Origin: Micromonospora okii
GTDB taxonomy: Bacteria; Actinomycetota; Actinomycetes; Mycobacteriales; Micromonosporaceae
Reading direction: 5' to 3'
Assembly (NCBI RefSeq): GCF_020884795.1
Contig: NZ_BBZF01000027.1
Span: forward strand, 61,359 to 125,358
DNA length: 64,000 bases
Shown in pieces: positions 41,951 through 49,924 of this stretch. The translations under genes were made by a program, and so were the position numbers. Numbering within the stretch: position 1 is the first letter of the stretch; every line of letters starts with the position of its first letter. Below the pieces are notes generated by a model, which was not told the DNA's origin, ran no database searches, and saw nothing but the letters and a program-made list of their open reading frames with translations.

Positions 41951-43243
41951 ATGCCCGACAGCGGTTACCCCTGGCCGATCGAAACGACCCGACTGGACAA
42001 CGGCCTGCGCGTGGTGGTGAGCGAGGACCGCGCCGCCCCCGCGGTCGCGGTGAACCTCTGGTACGACGTGGGCTCCCGACACGAGCCGGACGGGCAGACC
42101 GGGTTCGCCCACCTCTTCGAGCACCTGATGTTCGAGGGCTCGCTCAACGTGGCGAAGACCGAGCACATGAAGCTCGTCCAGGGCGCGGGCGGCAACCTGA
42201 ACGCCACCACCAACCCGGACCGGACGAACTACTTCGAGACCGTCCCGCCCGAGCACCTGGAGCTGGCGCTGTGGCTGGAGGCCGACCGGATGGGCGGCCT
42301 GGTGCCGGCGCTGACCCAGGAGACGCTGGACAACCAGCGTGAGGTGGTCAAGAACGAGCGCCGCCAGCGCTACGAGAACGTCCCGTACGGCGACTCGTGG
42401 CTGCGGCTGCTGCCGCTGCTCTACCCGCCGGGGCACCCGTACCACCACGCCACGATCGGCTCGATGGCCGACCTGAACGCCGCCGACCTGGCCACCTTCC
42501 AGCACTTCCACCGCACCTACTACGCGCCGAACAACGCCGTGCTGACCGTGGTCGGCGACACCACCGCCACCGAGGTCTTCGCGCTGGCCGACAAGTACTT
42601 CGGCGCGATCCCGGCCCGGCCGGAGATCCCCGCCGCGCCGGACGGGCGGCACGTTCCGGCGGCCGGCTCGCCGGTGGCGGAGGTCGTCACCGGCCCGGTG
42701 CCCGCCCCCCGGGTCTACGTCGCGCACCGCACCCACCCCTTCGGCACCCCGGGGTACGACGTGCTCACCGTCCTCGCCACCGTGCTGGGCAGCGGCCGGG
42801 GCAGCCGCCTCTACCAGCGCCTCGCCGACGGCGAGCGGATCGCCCAGCCCGACCTCGTCGGCGCGTACGGGGTGGACCTCGCGCACGCCCCCGCCCCGCT
42901 GATCGCCACCGCCACCGCCCGCCCCGGGGTGACCGGCGAGCGGCTGGCCGCCGGGGTGGCCGAGGTGGTCGACGAGCTGGCCACCGTGCCCGTGACGGCC
43001 ACCGAGCTGGACCGGGCGAAGGCGCTGCTGAGCACCGGGTGGTGGCGGCAGATGTCCACCGTCGACGGTCGGGCCGACACCCTCGGCCGCTACGCCACCC
43101 AGTTCGGCGACCCGGCGCTGGTCGCCCGGCGGCTGCCGGCGTGGCTCGCGGTGACCGCCGACCAGATCGCCGAGCTGGCCGCCGAGGTGCTGCGCGCCTC
43201 CGACCGGGTGACCCTGACCTACCTCCCCGAGGAGACCGCATGA
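41951..43243 (+). CDS. M16B-family zinc peptidase, catalytic subunit
   Basis: A 430-residue protein from ATG 41951, 6 nt after a TAGCGT box (leaderless). The inverted zinc motif HLFEH (H54, E57, H58) and a downstream glutamate in KNERRQRYEN complete the M16 active site. The N-terminal strand block NGLRVVVSEDRAAPAVAVNL and the C-terminal M16 repeat (GSGRGSRLYQRLADGERIAQ) are present. M16B enzymes cut small peptides within a clam-shell dimer. The next gene overlaps by 4 bp and encodes the partner. Confidence 0.93.
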   Translation: MPDSGYPWPIETTRLDNGLRVVVSEDRAAPAVAVNLWYDVGSRHEPDGQTGFAHLFEHLMFEGSLNVAKTEHMKLVQGAGGNLNATTNPDRTNYFETVPPEHLELALWLEADRMGGLVPALTQETLDNQREVVKNERRQRYENVPYGDSWLRLLPLLYPPGHPYHHATIGSMADLNAADLATFQHFHRTYYAPNNAVLTVVGDTTATEVFALADKYFGAIPARPEIPAAPDGRHVPAAGSPVAEVVTGPVPAPRVYVAHRTHPFGTPGYDVLTVLATVLGSGRGSRLYQRLADGERIAQPDLVGAYGVDLAHAPAPLIATATARPGVTGERLAAGVAEVVDELATVPVTATELDRAKALLSTGWWRQMSTVDGRADTLGRYATQFGDPALVARRLPAWLAVTADQIAELAAEVLRASDRVTLTYLPEETA

Positions 43244-44586
43244 GCCTGATCGCCGACCGTCCCGTGCCGGGGCTGGCCCGGCCGTACCGGTTCCCTCAGG
43301 TGACCCGCCGCGCCGTGGCCGGCGGCCAGGTCGTCGCCGCGCACCTGCCCGGGCAGAACCTGGCCGTGGCGCTGCTGCTGCTCGACGCGGGCGCGGCCCG
43401 GGAGCCGGCCGGCAAGGAGGGGCTCGGCGCGGTGCTGGCCAATGCCCTGGAGGAGGGCACCGCGCGGCGGGACGCCACCGCGTACGCGCTGGCCGTGGAG
43501 GGGCTCGGCACCGAGCTGGTGACCGGGCTGGACTGGGACTCGTTCCAGGTCAGCGTCCAGGTGCCGGTGGACCGGCTGACCGCCGCCGTGGAGCTGCTCG
43601 GCGAGGCCGTCCGCACGCCCCGGCTCGACCCCGACGACGTGCGCCGGGTCCGCGACGACGAGGCGACCGCGCTGCTGATGGACTGGGCCAACCCGGGCCC
43701 CCGGGCGGATGCGGTGCTGCGGGCCGACCTGTTCGGCGCGGAGAACCGCTGGGGCCGGCCCATGTACGGCGACCCGGACTCGGTGGCCGCACTCGACGTC
43801 GAGGACGTGGCCGTCTTCCACTCCGAGTGGTTCCTCCGCCCCGGCACCCTGGTCGTCGCCGGTGACCTGGAGCGGATCGACCTGGACGCGCTGGGGGCGG
43901 CGGCGTTCGCCGGCACCGGCGGCGGCCCGGCCGACCGGGGCGGCCCGATCGACGTGCCGCCGCGCCCCGGGCGGCGGATCATCCTGGTCGACCGGCCCGG
44001 GTCGGTGCAGTCCACGCTGCGGCTGGGCCACCCGGCCCCGCACCGGGCCCACCCCGATCACGTGCCGATGACGCTGGCCGGCACGGTGCTCGGTGGGGCG
44101 TTCACCTCCCGGCTGAACCACCTGATCCGCGAGGTGCGCGGCTACACGTACGGCATCCGGGGCGACTTCGCCTCGTCCCGCCGGTTCGGCCGGTTCGCGG
44201 TCAGCTCCGGGGTGCAGACGGCGGTCACCGCGCCGGCCCTGGTGGAGGCGGTCGGGGAGATCACCCGTACCCAGGCCACGGGGGTGACCGCCGACGAGCT
44301 GGCGGTGGCCCGCTCCTGGCGGGCCGGGCAGCTCTCGGTCGAGCTGCAGAGCCCCCGGGCCATCGCCGCGGCGCTGACCACCCTGGTCGTGTACGACCTG
44401 CCGGACGACTACCACGCCCGGCTGCGCCAGTCGCTGCTAGACGCCGACGTCGACGAGGTCTCGGCCGCCGCCGCGAACCACCTGCACCCGGAGTCGCTGA
44501 CCCTGGTGGTCGAGGGCGACGCCGCAGCCGTCCGCGACGAGCTGGCGGCCACCGGGCTGGGCGAGATCGTCGACGCCCGTCCCTGA
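43240..44586 (+). CDS. M16B-family peptidase, non-catalytic partner
   Basis: A 448-residue protein from ATG 43240 (ATGA overlap with the catalytic subunit). The fold is M16 (LPGQNLAVALLLLDAGAARE, GGAFTSRLNHLIREVRGYTY, GIRGDF), but the HxxEH motif is missing (NALEEG at that position). The substrate-binding R/Y pair is kept in RGYTYGIRGDF. This is the typical organisation of heterodimeric M16B proteases, in which this chain helps hold the substrate. Confidence 0.9.
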   Translation: MSLIADRPVPGLARPYRFPQVTRRAVAGGQVVAAHLPGQNLAVALLLLDAGAAREPAGKEGLGAVLANALEEGTARRDATAYALAVEGLGTELVTGLDWDSFQVSVQVPVDRLTAAVELLGEAVRTPRLDPDDVRRVRDDEATALLMDWANPGPRADAVLRADLFGAENRWGRPMYGDPDSVAALDVEDVAVFHSEWFLRPGTLVVAGDLERIDLDALGAAAFAGTGGGPADRGGPIDVPPRPGRRIILVDRPGSVQSTLRLGHPAPHRAHPDHVPMTLAGTVLGGAFTSRLNHLIREVRGYTYGIRGDFASSRRFGRFAVSSGVQTAVTAPALVEAVGEITRTQATGVTADELAVARSWRAGQLSVELQSPRAIAAALTTLVVYDLPDDYHARLRQSLLDADVDEVSAAAANHLHPESLTLVVEGDAAAVRDELAATGLGEIVDARP

Positions 44587-44699
44587 CGGCCCCGCCCGCC
44601 GCCCGGGCCGGCCCCGGCGGGTGTGATTCCCGTCGCGTGCCGGTGCCGGGCGGGGTGGGGATGTTGCGGCCGGGGGCGGGCGGCGCACCGGATCTTCCG

Positions 44700-44725
44700 G
44701 ACACCCCGCCCCGACCCGGGGTGTC
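44700..44725. terminator. Hairpin after the M16 pair
   Basis: GACACCCCG (44700-44708) and CGGGGTGTC (44717-44725) pair perfectly around an 8-nt loop. It lies downstream of the second M16 gene and upstream of asd. Confidence 0.6.
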
Positions 44726-44820
44726 GTTGCGGCCCGACGCCCCGGCGCGGGCCGCCGGGGCGGCCTCGGCGGTGGGAAAGCATTCCCGGCCGGGTCGCCG
44801 ACCTGGGTAGCCTCGCGGGC

Positions 44821-45846
44821 ATGAGGATCGGCATTGTGGGTGCCACCGGCCAGGTCGGTGGCGTGATGCGGCAGGTGCTGGCGGAGCGCGAGTTCCCGGC
44901 GGAGCAGGTGCGGTTGTTCGCCTCCGCACGGTCGGCGGGGCGCGCCCTGCCGTGGCGGGGCGGCGAGGTGACCGTCGAGGACGCGGCCACCGCCGACTAC
45001 TCCGGCCTCGACATCGTGCTCTTCTCGGCCGGCAAGGGCACCGCGAAGGAGCTGGCCCCCCGGGTCGCCGGGACCGGCGCCGTGGTGATCGACAACTCCT
45101 CGGCGTTCCGGACGGACCCGGACGTGCCGCTCGTGGTCGCCGAGGTCAACCCGCACGCCGCCGCGAACCGCCCGAAGGGCATCATCGCCAACCCGAACTG
45201 CACCACGATGGCCGCGATGCCGGTACTGCGCCCGCTGCACGAAGAGGCGGAGCTGGTCGGCCTGGTCGTCTCGACGTACCAGGCGGTCTCCGGAGCCGGC
45301 CTGGCCGGCGTGGCCGAGCTGGACGAGCAGGTCCGCAAGGTCGCCGAGCAGGCCACCGGGCTGGCCTTCGACGGCGCGGCCGTCGAGTTCCCCGCCCCCC
45401 GCGTCTTCGCCCGGCCCATCGCGTTCAACGTGCTGCCGCTCGCCGGCTCGATCGTCGACGACGGCTCCGAGGAGACCGACGAGGAGCAGAAGCTGCGCAA
45501 CGAGAGCCGCAAGATCCTGGAGATCCCCGGGCTGCGGGTCTCCGGCACCTGCGTGCGGGTCCCGGTCTTCACCGGCCACTCGTTGCAGATCAACGCCCGG
45601 TTCGCCCGGCCGCTCACCCCGCAGCGGGCCCGCGAGCTGCTCGACGGCGCGCCCGGCGTGGCCCTGTCCGACGTGCCCACCCCGTTGCAGGCCGCCGGCC
45701 AGGACCCGACGTACGTGGGGCGGATCAGGGCCGACGAGACCGTGGAGCACGGCCTCGCCCTGTTCTGCGCGAACGACAACCTGCGCAAGGGCGCCGCGCT
45801 GAACGCGGTGCAGATCGCCGAGCTGGTCGCCGCCGAACTCCGCTGA
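44821..45846 (+). CDS. asd: Aspartate-semialdehyde dehydrogenase
   Basis: A 341-residue enzyme from ATG 44821, 7 nt after TAGCCT (44808-44813), hence probably leaderless. It reduces aspartyl phosphate to aspartate semialdehyde with NADPH, feeding lysine/diaminopimelate, threonine and methionine synthesis. The N-terminal RIGIVGATGQVGGVMRQVLA dinucleotide motif, catalytic Cys127 in ANPNCTTMA, QAVSGAGLAGVAEL and the late GTCVRVPVFTGHSLQINARF with the catalytic His are present. No aspartokinase gene is adjacent. Length is normal. Confidence 0.96.
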   Translation: MRIGIVGATGQVGGVMRQVLAEREFPAEQVRLFASARSAGRALPWRGGEVTVEDAATADYSGLDIVLFSAGKGTAKELAPRVAGTGAVVIDNSSAFRTDPDVPLVVAEVNPHAAANRPKGIIANPNCTTMAAMPVLRPLHEEAELVGLVVSTYQAVSGAGLAGVAELDEQVRKVAEQATGLAFDGAAVEFPAPRVFARPIAFNVLPLAGSIVDDGSEETDEEQKLRNESRKILEIPGLRVSGTCVRVPVFTGHSLQINARFARPLTPQRARELLDGAPGVALSDVPTPLQAAGQDPTYVGRIRADETVEHGLALFCANDNLRKGAALNAVQIAELVAAELR

Positions 45847-45873
45847 CCCCGCCCCGCCGGCCGACCGTCGTGT

Positions 45874-45952
45874 CGGCCGGCGGGCCGCGCGTCGGGTGGA
45901 ACGGCGGGCGGGCTGCGCGTCGGCCGGCGGGCGGGCCGCGCGTCGGGTTGGA
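45874..45952. repeat. Imperfect GC-rich tandem repeats
   Basis: Three related segments built on CGGCCGGCGGG and CGCGTCGG fill the gap between asd and the oxidoreductase gene (45874-45900, 45901-45920, 45921-45952). They look like slippage products rather than coding or regulatory sequence. Confidence 0.5.
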
Positions 45953-45984
45953 TGGACCCGAGGCACGACGACGTGGAGGCTGCC

Positions 45985-46428
45985 GTGGCGGACGACGAGA
46001 AGACCCGGGACGCCCTCACCGGGCTGATCGCGGGCCGGTGGCTGGGCGTGCTGGCGACCATCAGGCGGGACGGCCGCCCACAGTTGTCGAACGTGGTCTA
46101 CTCCTTCGACCGGGCGGCGGGGCTGATCCGGGTCTCGGTCACCGACGGGCGGGCCAAGACCGCCAACCTGCGCCGGGATCCCCGGGCCAGCTTCCACGTC
46201 AGCGCCGACGACGGCTGGGCGTACGCGGTGGCCGAGGCGCGCGCCGAGCTGACCCCGGTGGCGCGGCGGCCGGACGACGCGACGGTGGAGGAGCTGATCG
46301 GGCTCTACCGGGCCGTGCAGGGGGAGCACCCGGACTGGGACGACTTCCGGGCCGCGATGGTCGCCGAGGGGCGGCTGGTGCTGCGCCTGCACGTCGAGCG
46401 GGTCTACGGCGTGCCGCCGCGCGGCTGA
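45985..46428 (+). CDS. PPOX-class (F420/FMN-dependent) oxidoreductase
   Basis: A 147-residue protein from GTG 45985, chosen because GGAGG lies 6-10 nt upstream; ATG 45952 would add 11 residues. The split-barrel fold is seen in WLGVLATIRRDGRPQLSNVV, RAKTANLRRDPRASFHVSAD and LVLRLHVERVYGVPPRG, matching pyridoxamine-phosphate-oxidase-type F420-dependent enzymes. Substrate is unknown. It is 11 bp upstream of the TMEM175-like gene and probably co-transcribed. Confidence 0.85.
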   Translation: MADDEKTRDALTGLIAGRWLGVLATIRRDGRPQLSNVVYSFDRAAGLIRVSVTDGRAKTANLRRDPRASFHVSADDGWAYAVAEARAELTPVARRPDDATVEELIGLYRAVQGEHPDWDDFRAAMVAEGRLVLRLHVERVYGVPPRG

Positions 46429-46439
46429 GCCCTGCGCCG

Positions 46440-47141
46440 ATGGACAGCGACCCCGACCGCCCGGAGAACGTGGTCGACGAGGTCGGTGACCTGCGGTCGG
46501 ACACCGGCCGGGCGCTCAGCTTCAGCGACGCGGTCTTCGCGATCATCATCACGATCCTGGTGCTCGACCTCCGTACCCCCGAGGTGCCGCCCGGCGGGCT
46601 GCTGCACAGCCTGCTCGACGGGTGGCCGGTCTACCTGGCGTACGTCACGTCCTACCTGTACGTGGCCGTGAACTGGCTCAACCACAAGGGGACCTTCCAC
46701 CGGGTCCGCTGCATGGACCGGGGGCTCCAGTGGGCCAACCTCGGGGTGCTCTTCGGCATCGCCCTGCTGCCGTTCGCCACGGCGGTGCTCTCCAGCGCGG
46801 TCCAGCACGGCGACCGCTCCGACGAGCGGGTCGCGGCGGCCCTGTACGCCCTGGTGGGGGTGGCGCTCTCCGTGGCCTGGCTCGCCCTGTACCACCATCT
46901 CAGCCGGCACCGCGAACTGCTCGGGCCGCGCATCACGCCCCGGTTCTTCGCCGTCGAGCGCCTGCGCGCCGTGCTCGGGATCGCGTCGTACGCCGCCGCC
47001 GGGCTGGTCGGCTGGCTGGTCTCGGTGCCGGCGGCGCTCGTGGTGTTCCTGCTGCTGCCGCTCTTCTACGGCCTGTCCAGCAACGGCTCCTACGACCTGC
47101 GCCGGTGGGCCCGGCGGCACCGGCCGGGCGCCCGGCCCTGA
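46440..47141 (+). CDS. TMEM175-family (DUF1211) potassium channel-like protein
   Basis: A 233-residue membrane protein from ATG 46440. The signature RALSFSDAVFAIIITILVLD near residues 24-43 includes the FSDAVFAI motif lining the pore in bacterial TMEM175 channels. About six hydrophobic helices follow, with NHKGTFHRVRCMDRGLQWAN after the third. Bacterial members form potassium-selective tetramers. Start spacing and the 11-bp gap to the oxidoreductase support one transcript. Confidence 0.88.
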   Translation: MDSDPDRPENVVDEVGDLRSDTGRALSFSDAVFAIIITILVLDLRTPEVPPGGLLHSLLDGWPVYLAYVTSYLYVAVNWLNHKGTFHRVRCMDRGLQWANLGVLFGIALLPFATAVLSSAVQHGDRSDERVAAALYALVGVALSVAWLALYHHLSRHRELLGPRITPRFFAVERLRAVLGIASYAAAGLVGWLVSVPAALVVFLLLPLFYGLSSNGSYDLRRWARRHRPGARP

Positions 47142-47160
47142 CGGCCGGCGCGGCCGGGCC

Positions 47161-48009
47161 CTAGAGCCGGGTCGCCGCCCGGACCAGGCCGGCGAGGGCG
47201 CGGGACCGGCTCTGCGGTGGCCAGGCGATCACCGTGGTCACCGTCGGCGCGTCCAGCACGGGCACGGCGGCGACGTCGCGCGGCAGGTGGGCCCGGCACT
47301 CCTCCGGCAGGACCGCCGAGGCCCGGCCGAGCGCGATGAGCTGGTAGAGCTGCTCGTGGGACCGGAACGGCGGCCCCGAGCCGTCCACGTACGTGCCGTC
47401 CGGGGCGAGCACGTACGGCATCGGCAGCCCGGGCAGCGCGGTGACGTCGGCCAGGCGCAGGTGGGCCCGGGCGGTGAGAGGGTGCCCGGCCGGCAGGAGC
47501 GCGACCTGGCCTTCCGTGCGCAGCTCCTCGGTGTCGAGCCCGGCCGTCGAGTCGAACGGCCGGTGCAGCAGCGCCACGTCGGCGCGCCCGTCGCGGAGCA
47601 GCTTCTCCTGCTCGCCGGGGCCGCACAGGAGCACGTCGACGGTGACCGCGCCGGCCTCGGCGGCGTACGCGTCGAGCAGCTTGGACAGCAGTTCCCCGGC
47701 GGTGCCGGCCTTCGTGACGAGGACCAGGTCGGGGCCGCCGGTCGCGGCGTGGGCGGCGCGGCGGGTGCGCCGGCCGGCGGCGTCGACCGCGTCGAGGGCC
47801 GCCCGGCCCTCGCGCAGCAGCACCGCCCCGGCGTCGGTCAGCGCCACGGCGCGGCTCGTGCGTTCCAGCAGCGCCACGCCGAGCCGCCGTTCGAGTTGCT
47901 GGATCGCCCGGGACAGCGGCGGCTGCGCGATCCCGAGCCGCTGTGCCGCCCGCCCGAAGTGCAGCTCCTCGGCGACGGCGACGAAGTACCGCAGCTCCCG
48001 CGTCTCCAT
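47161..48009 (-). CDS. LysR-family regulator
   Basis: A 282-residue regulator from ATG 48009, 6 nt after a minus-strand TACCGT box (leaderless). The LysR HTH is standard: LRYFVAVAEELHFGRAAQRL then GIAQPPLSRAIQQLERRLGV and LLERTSRAVALTDAG. The C-terminal effector-binding domain spans about 90-282. It is divergent from the SDR gene, and the 109-bp gap contains a perfect T-N11-A-type inverted repeat, so it very probably controls the SDR gene and itself. Confidence 0.9.
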   Translation of the reverse strand: METRELRYFVAVAEELHFGRAAQRLGIAQPPLSRAIQQLERRLGVALLERTSRAVALTDAGAVLLREGRAALDAVDAAGRRTRRAAHAATGGPDLVLVTKAGTAGELLSKLLDAYAAEAGAVTVDVLLCGPGEQEKLLRDGRADVALLHRPFDSTAGLDTEELRTEGQVALLPAGHPLTARAHLRLADVTALPGLPMPYVLAPDGTYVDGSGPPFRSHEQLYQLIALGRASAVLPEECRAHLPRDVAAVPVLDAPTVTTVIAWPPQSRSRALAGLVRAATRL

Positions 48010-48045
48010 GCGCCAACGGTACCGACGGGATGCCGCGGGCCGGAT

Positions 48046-48064
48046 CGATACCCGAGAGGTATCG
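48046..48064. promoter_or_regulatory. LysR operator CGATACC-N5-GGTATCG
   Basis: Perfect 7-base arms at 48046-48052 and 48058-48064 flank CGAGA. The repeat contains the T-N11-A signature of LysR sites (ATACC...GGTAT) and is central in the divergent gap, 37 bp from the LysR start and 55 bp from the SDR start. Confidence 0.7.
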
Positions 48065-48118
48065 CTGCCCACCCGATCGGTGTTGGAGCCGCCTCCGGGG
48101 CGCGGACAGGATCGACCC

Positions 48119-48853
48119 ATGAGCGAGAAGAAGACCGCGCTGGTCACCGGCGCGAACAAGGGCATCGGGTACGAGATCGCGGCCGGCCTGGGCGCGCTCG
48201 GCTGGAGCGTCGGCGTGGGCGCCCGGGACGACCAGCGACGTGCGGCCGCCGTGGAGAAGCTGCGCGCGGCCGGCGTCGACGCGTTCGGCGTGCCGCTGGA
48301 CGTGACCGACGAGGCGAGCGTGGCCGCCGCCGCCCGGCTGGTCACCGAGCGCGCCGGCCGCCTCGACGCCCTGGTCAACAACGCGGGCGTGACCGGCGGC
48401 ATGCCGCAGCACCCCACCTCCGACGGCGTGGTCGAGACCGTCCGCGCGGCCGTGGAGACCAACGTGATCGGCGTCATCCGGGTCACCAACGCGATGCTGC
48501 CGCTGCTGCGCCGCTCGGCGTCGCCACGGATCGTCAACGTCTCCAGCGGCGTCGGCTCCCTCGCCCGCCAGGTCGCCTCCGACGACCCGGCGATGACGGG
48601 CCCGCTCTCCGTGGCGTACGCGCCGTCGAAGACGTTCCTCAACGCCGTCACGATCCAGTACGCCAAGGAGCTGCGAGGCACCAACATCAAGATCAACGCC
48701 GCCTGCCCCGGCTTCGTCGCCACGGACCTCAACGGCTTCCGTGGCGTCCGTACCCCCGAACAGGGCGCGGCGACCGCGATCCGCCTCGCGACCCTGCCCG
48801 ACGACGGCCCCACCGGCGGCTTCTTCGAGGACGCCGGGGTGGTGCCCTGGTGA
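48119..48853 (+). CDS. Short-chain dehydrogenase/reductase
   Basis: A 244-residue classical SDR from ATG 48119. The NADP-binding TGANKGIG is at 10-17, NNAG near 86, catalytic Ser in VNVSSGVGSL, and the catalytic Y167-x-x-x-K171 in SVAYAPSKTF. It resembles carbonyl-reductase-type SDRs (GANKGIGYEIAAGLG). Substrate unknown. Control by the divergent LysR regulator is likely from the operator between them. Confidence 0.9.
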   Translation: MSEKKTALVTGANKGIGYEIAAGLGALGWSVGVGARDDQRRAAAVEKLRAAGVDAFGVPLDVTDEASVAAAARLVTERAGRLDALVNNAGVTGGMPQHPTSDGVVETVRAAVETNVIGVIRVTNAMLPLLRRSASPRIVNVSSGVGSLARQVASDDPAMTGPLSVAYAPSKTFLNAVTIQYAKELRGTNIKINAACPGFVATDLNGFRGVRTPEQGAATAIRLATLPDDGPTGGFFEDAGVVPW

Positions 48854-48971
48854 TCCGCCCCCGCTGAGCGCGGCCCGCGCGGTGGCGGCTGCCGCGCCCG
48901 CCCCGGCCGGGCCGCGTTACCCGGCCGGGCCGGCGGGTAGACCGCGGGGCCGACACCGAGAGGGGAGCACC

Positions 48972-49388
48972 ATGACAACGGTCGGAGAGTTCATGACGAC
49001 CCGGTTGGTGACGATGGACGGCGGCCGGACGCTCACCGACGCGGCGCGCGAGATGCGCGACAGCGCCATCGGCGACGTGGTGGTCACGTCCGGCGACGAC
49101 GTGGTCGGCATCGTCACGGACCGGGACATCACGGTCCGGGGCGTCGCGGAGAGCATGGACCCCGCCACGACCCGGCTCGACCAGATCACCAGCCGCGACG
49201 TGATCACCGTGAGCCAGCACGACGACGCGGTGGCCGCCGCCGACCTGATGCGCACCTACGCCGTACGCCGGCTGCCGGTCATCGACGACGGCCGGCTGGT
49301 CGGCCTGATCTCGATGGGCGACCTCGCGGTCGAGCGGGAGCCGCAGTCGGTGCTGGCGGACATCAGCGCCGACGACCCCAACAACTGA
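48972..49388 (+). CDS. Tandem CBS-domain protein
   Basis: A 138-residue protein from ATG 48972, with AGGGGAG upstream. Two CBS repeats fill the protein: TVGEFMTTRLVTMDGGRTLT...DVVGIVTDRDITVRG and DQITSRDVITVSQHDDAVAA...RLVGLISMGDLAVE. Such stand-alone pairs bind adenine nucleotides and are common stress or hypoxia-response proteins in actinobacteria. No partner domain is attached. Confidence 0.9.
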   Translation: MTTVGEFMTTRLVTMDGGRTLTDAAREMRDSAIGDVVVTSGDDVVGIVTDRDITVRGVAESMDPATTRLDQITSRDVITVSQHDDAVAAADLMRTYAVRRLPVIDDGRLVGLISMGDLAVEREPQSVLADISADDPNN

Positions 49389-49552
49389 CCCGTCCGCCGC
49401 GGCACGCCGGCCCCCTGCGCGGGGGGCCGGCGTCGCGGCGTCGCGGGCGTCCCGCCCCCGCTCACCCCATGCGGGTGAGGTTGGCCCCGCACCGCGCGGG
49501 GACCCTCCGGCGGGACATCGGACGCCGGGGACCGGCGGGGGAGGGGGAACCG

Positions 49553-49924
49553 ATGCTGGACGCGACTGCCAGGTTCTTCGAGGACCTGGACCGGCGGGGG
49601 TACGAGCCGCTGCTGGCCCGGACCTCCGGAACCATCCGCTTCGACCTGAACGAGGGGCCACGGACCACGCACTGGCTGCTGACGGTCGACCGGGGGCGGC
49701 TGCGGTCGAGCCAGGAGGACCGCGAGGCCGACGTGGTCGTCGGCACCAGCCCCGCGCTCTTCGAGGGCCTCGTCACCGGGCGGGAGCACGGCATCGCGGC
49801 CCTCCTGCGCGGGGACATGACGATGACCGGCAACGCCCGGCTCGTGGTGCAGGTGGAGCGGATCCTCCCCGGGCCGCCGGAGAGCCACGGGCCGCGACAG
49901 CGGCCCCGTCGGGGGGTGCGCTGA
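49553..49924 (+). CDS. SCP2 sterol-carrier-like domain protein
   Basis: A 123-residue protein from ATG 49553, with GGGGGAGGGGG just upstream. The sequence (ARFFEDLDRRGYEPLLARTS, then GTIRFDLNEGPRTTHWLLTV and GIAALLRGDMTMTGNARLVV) is one SCP2 lipid-binding fold. Its stop codon shares a base with the start of the debranching enzyme gene, so the two are translationally coupled, an unusual pairing of a lipid-binding domain with a glucan enzyme. Confidence 0.8.
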   Translation: MLDATARFFEDLDRRGYEPLLARTSGTIRFDLNEGPRTTHWLLTVDRGRLRSSQEDREADVVVGTSPALFEGLVTGREHGIAALLRGDMTMTGNARLVVQVERILPGPPESHGPRQRPRRGVR

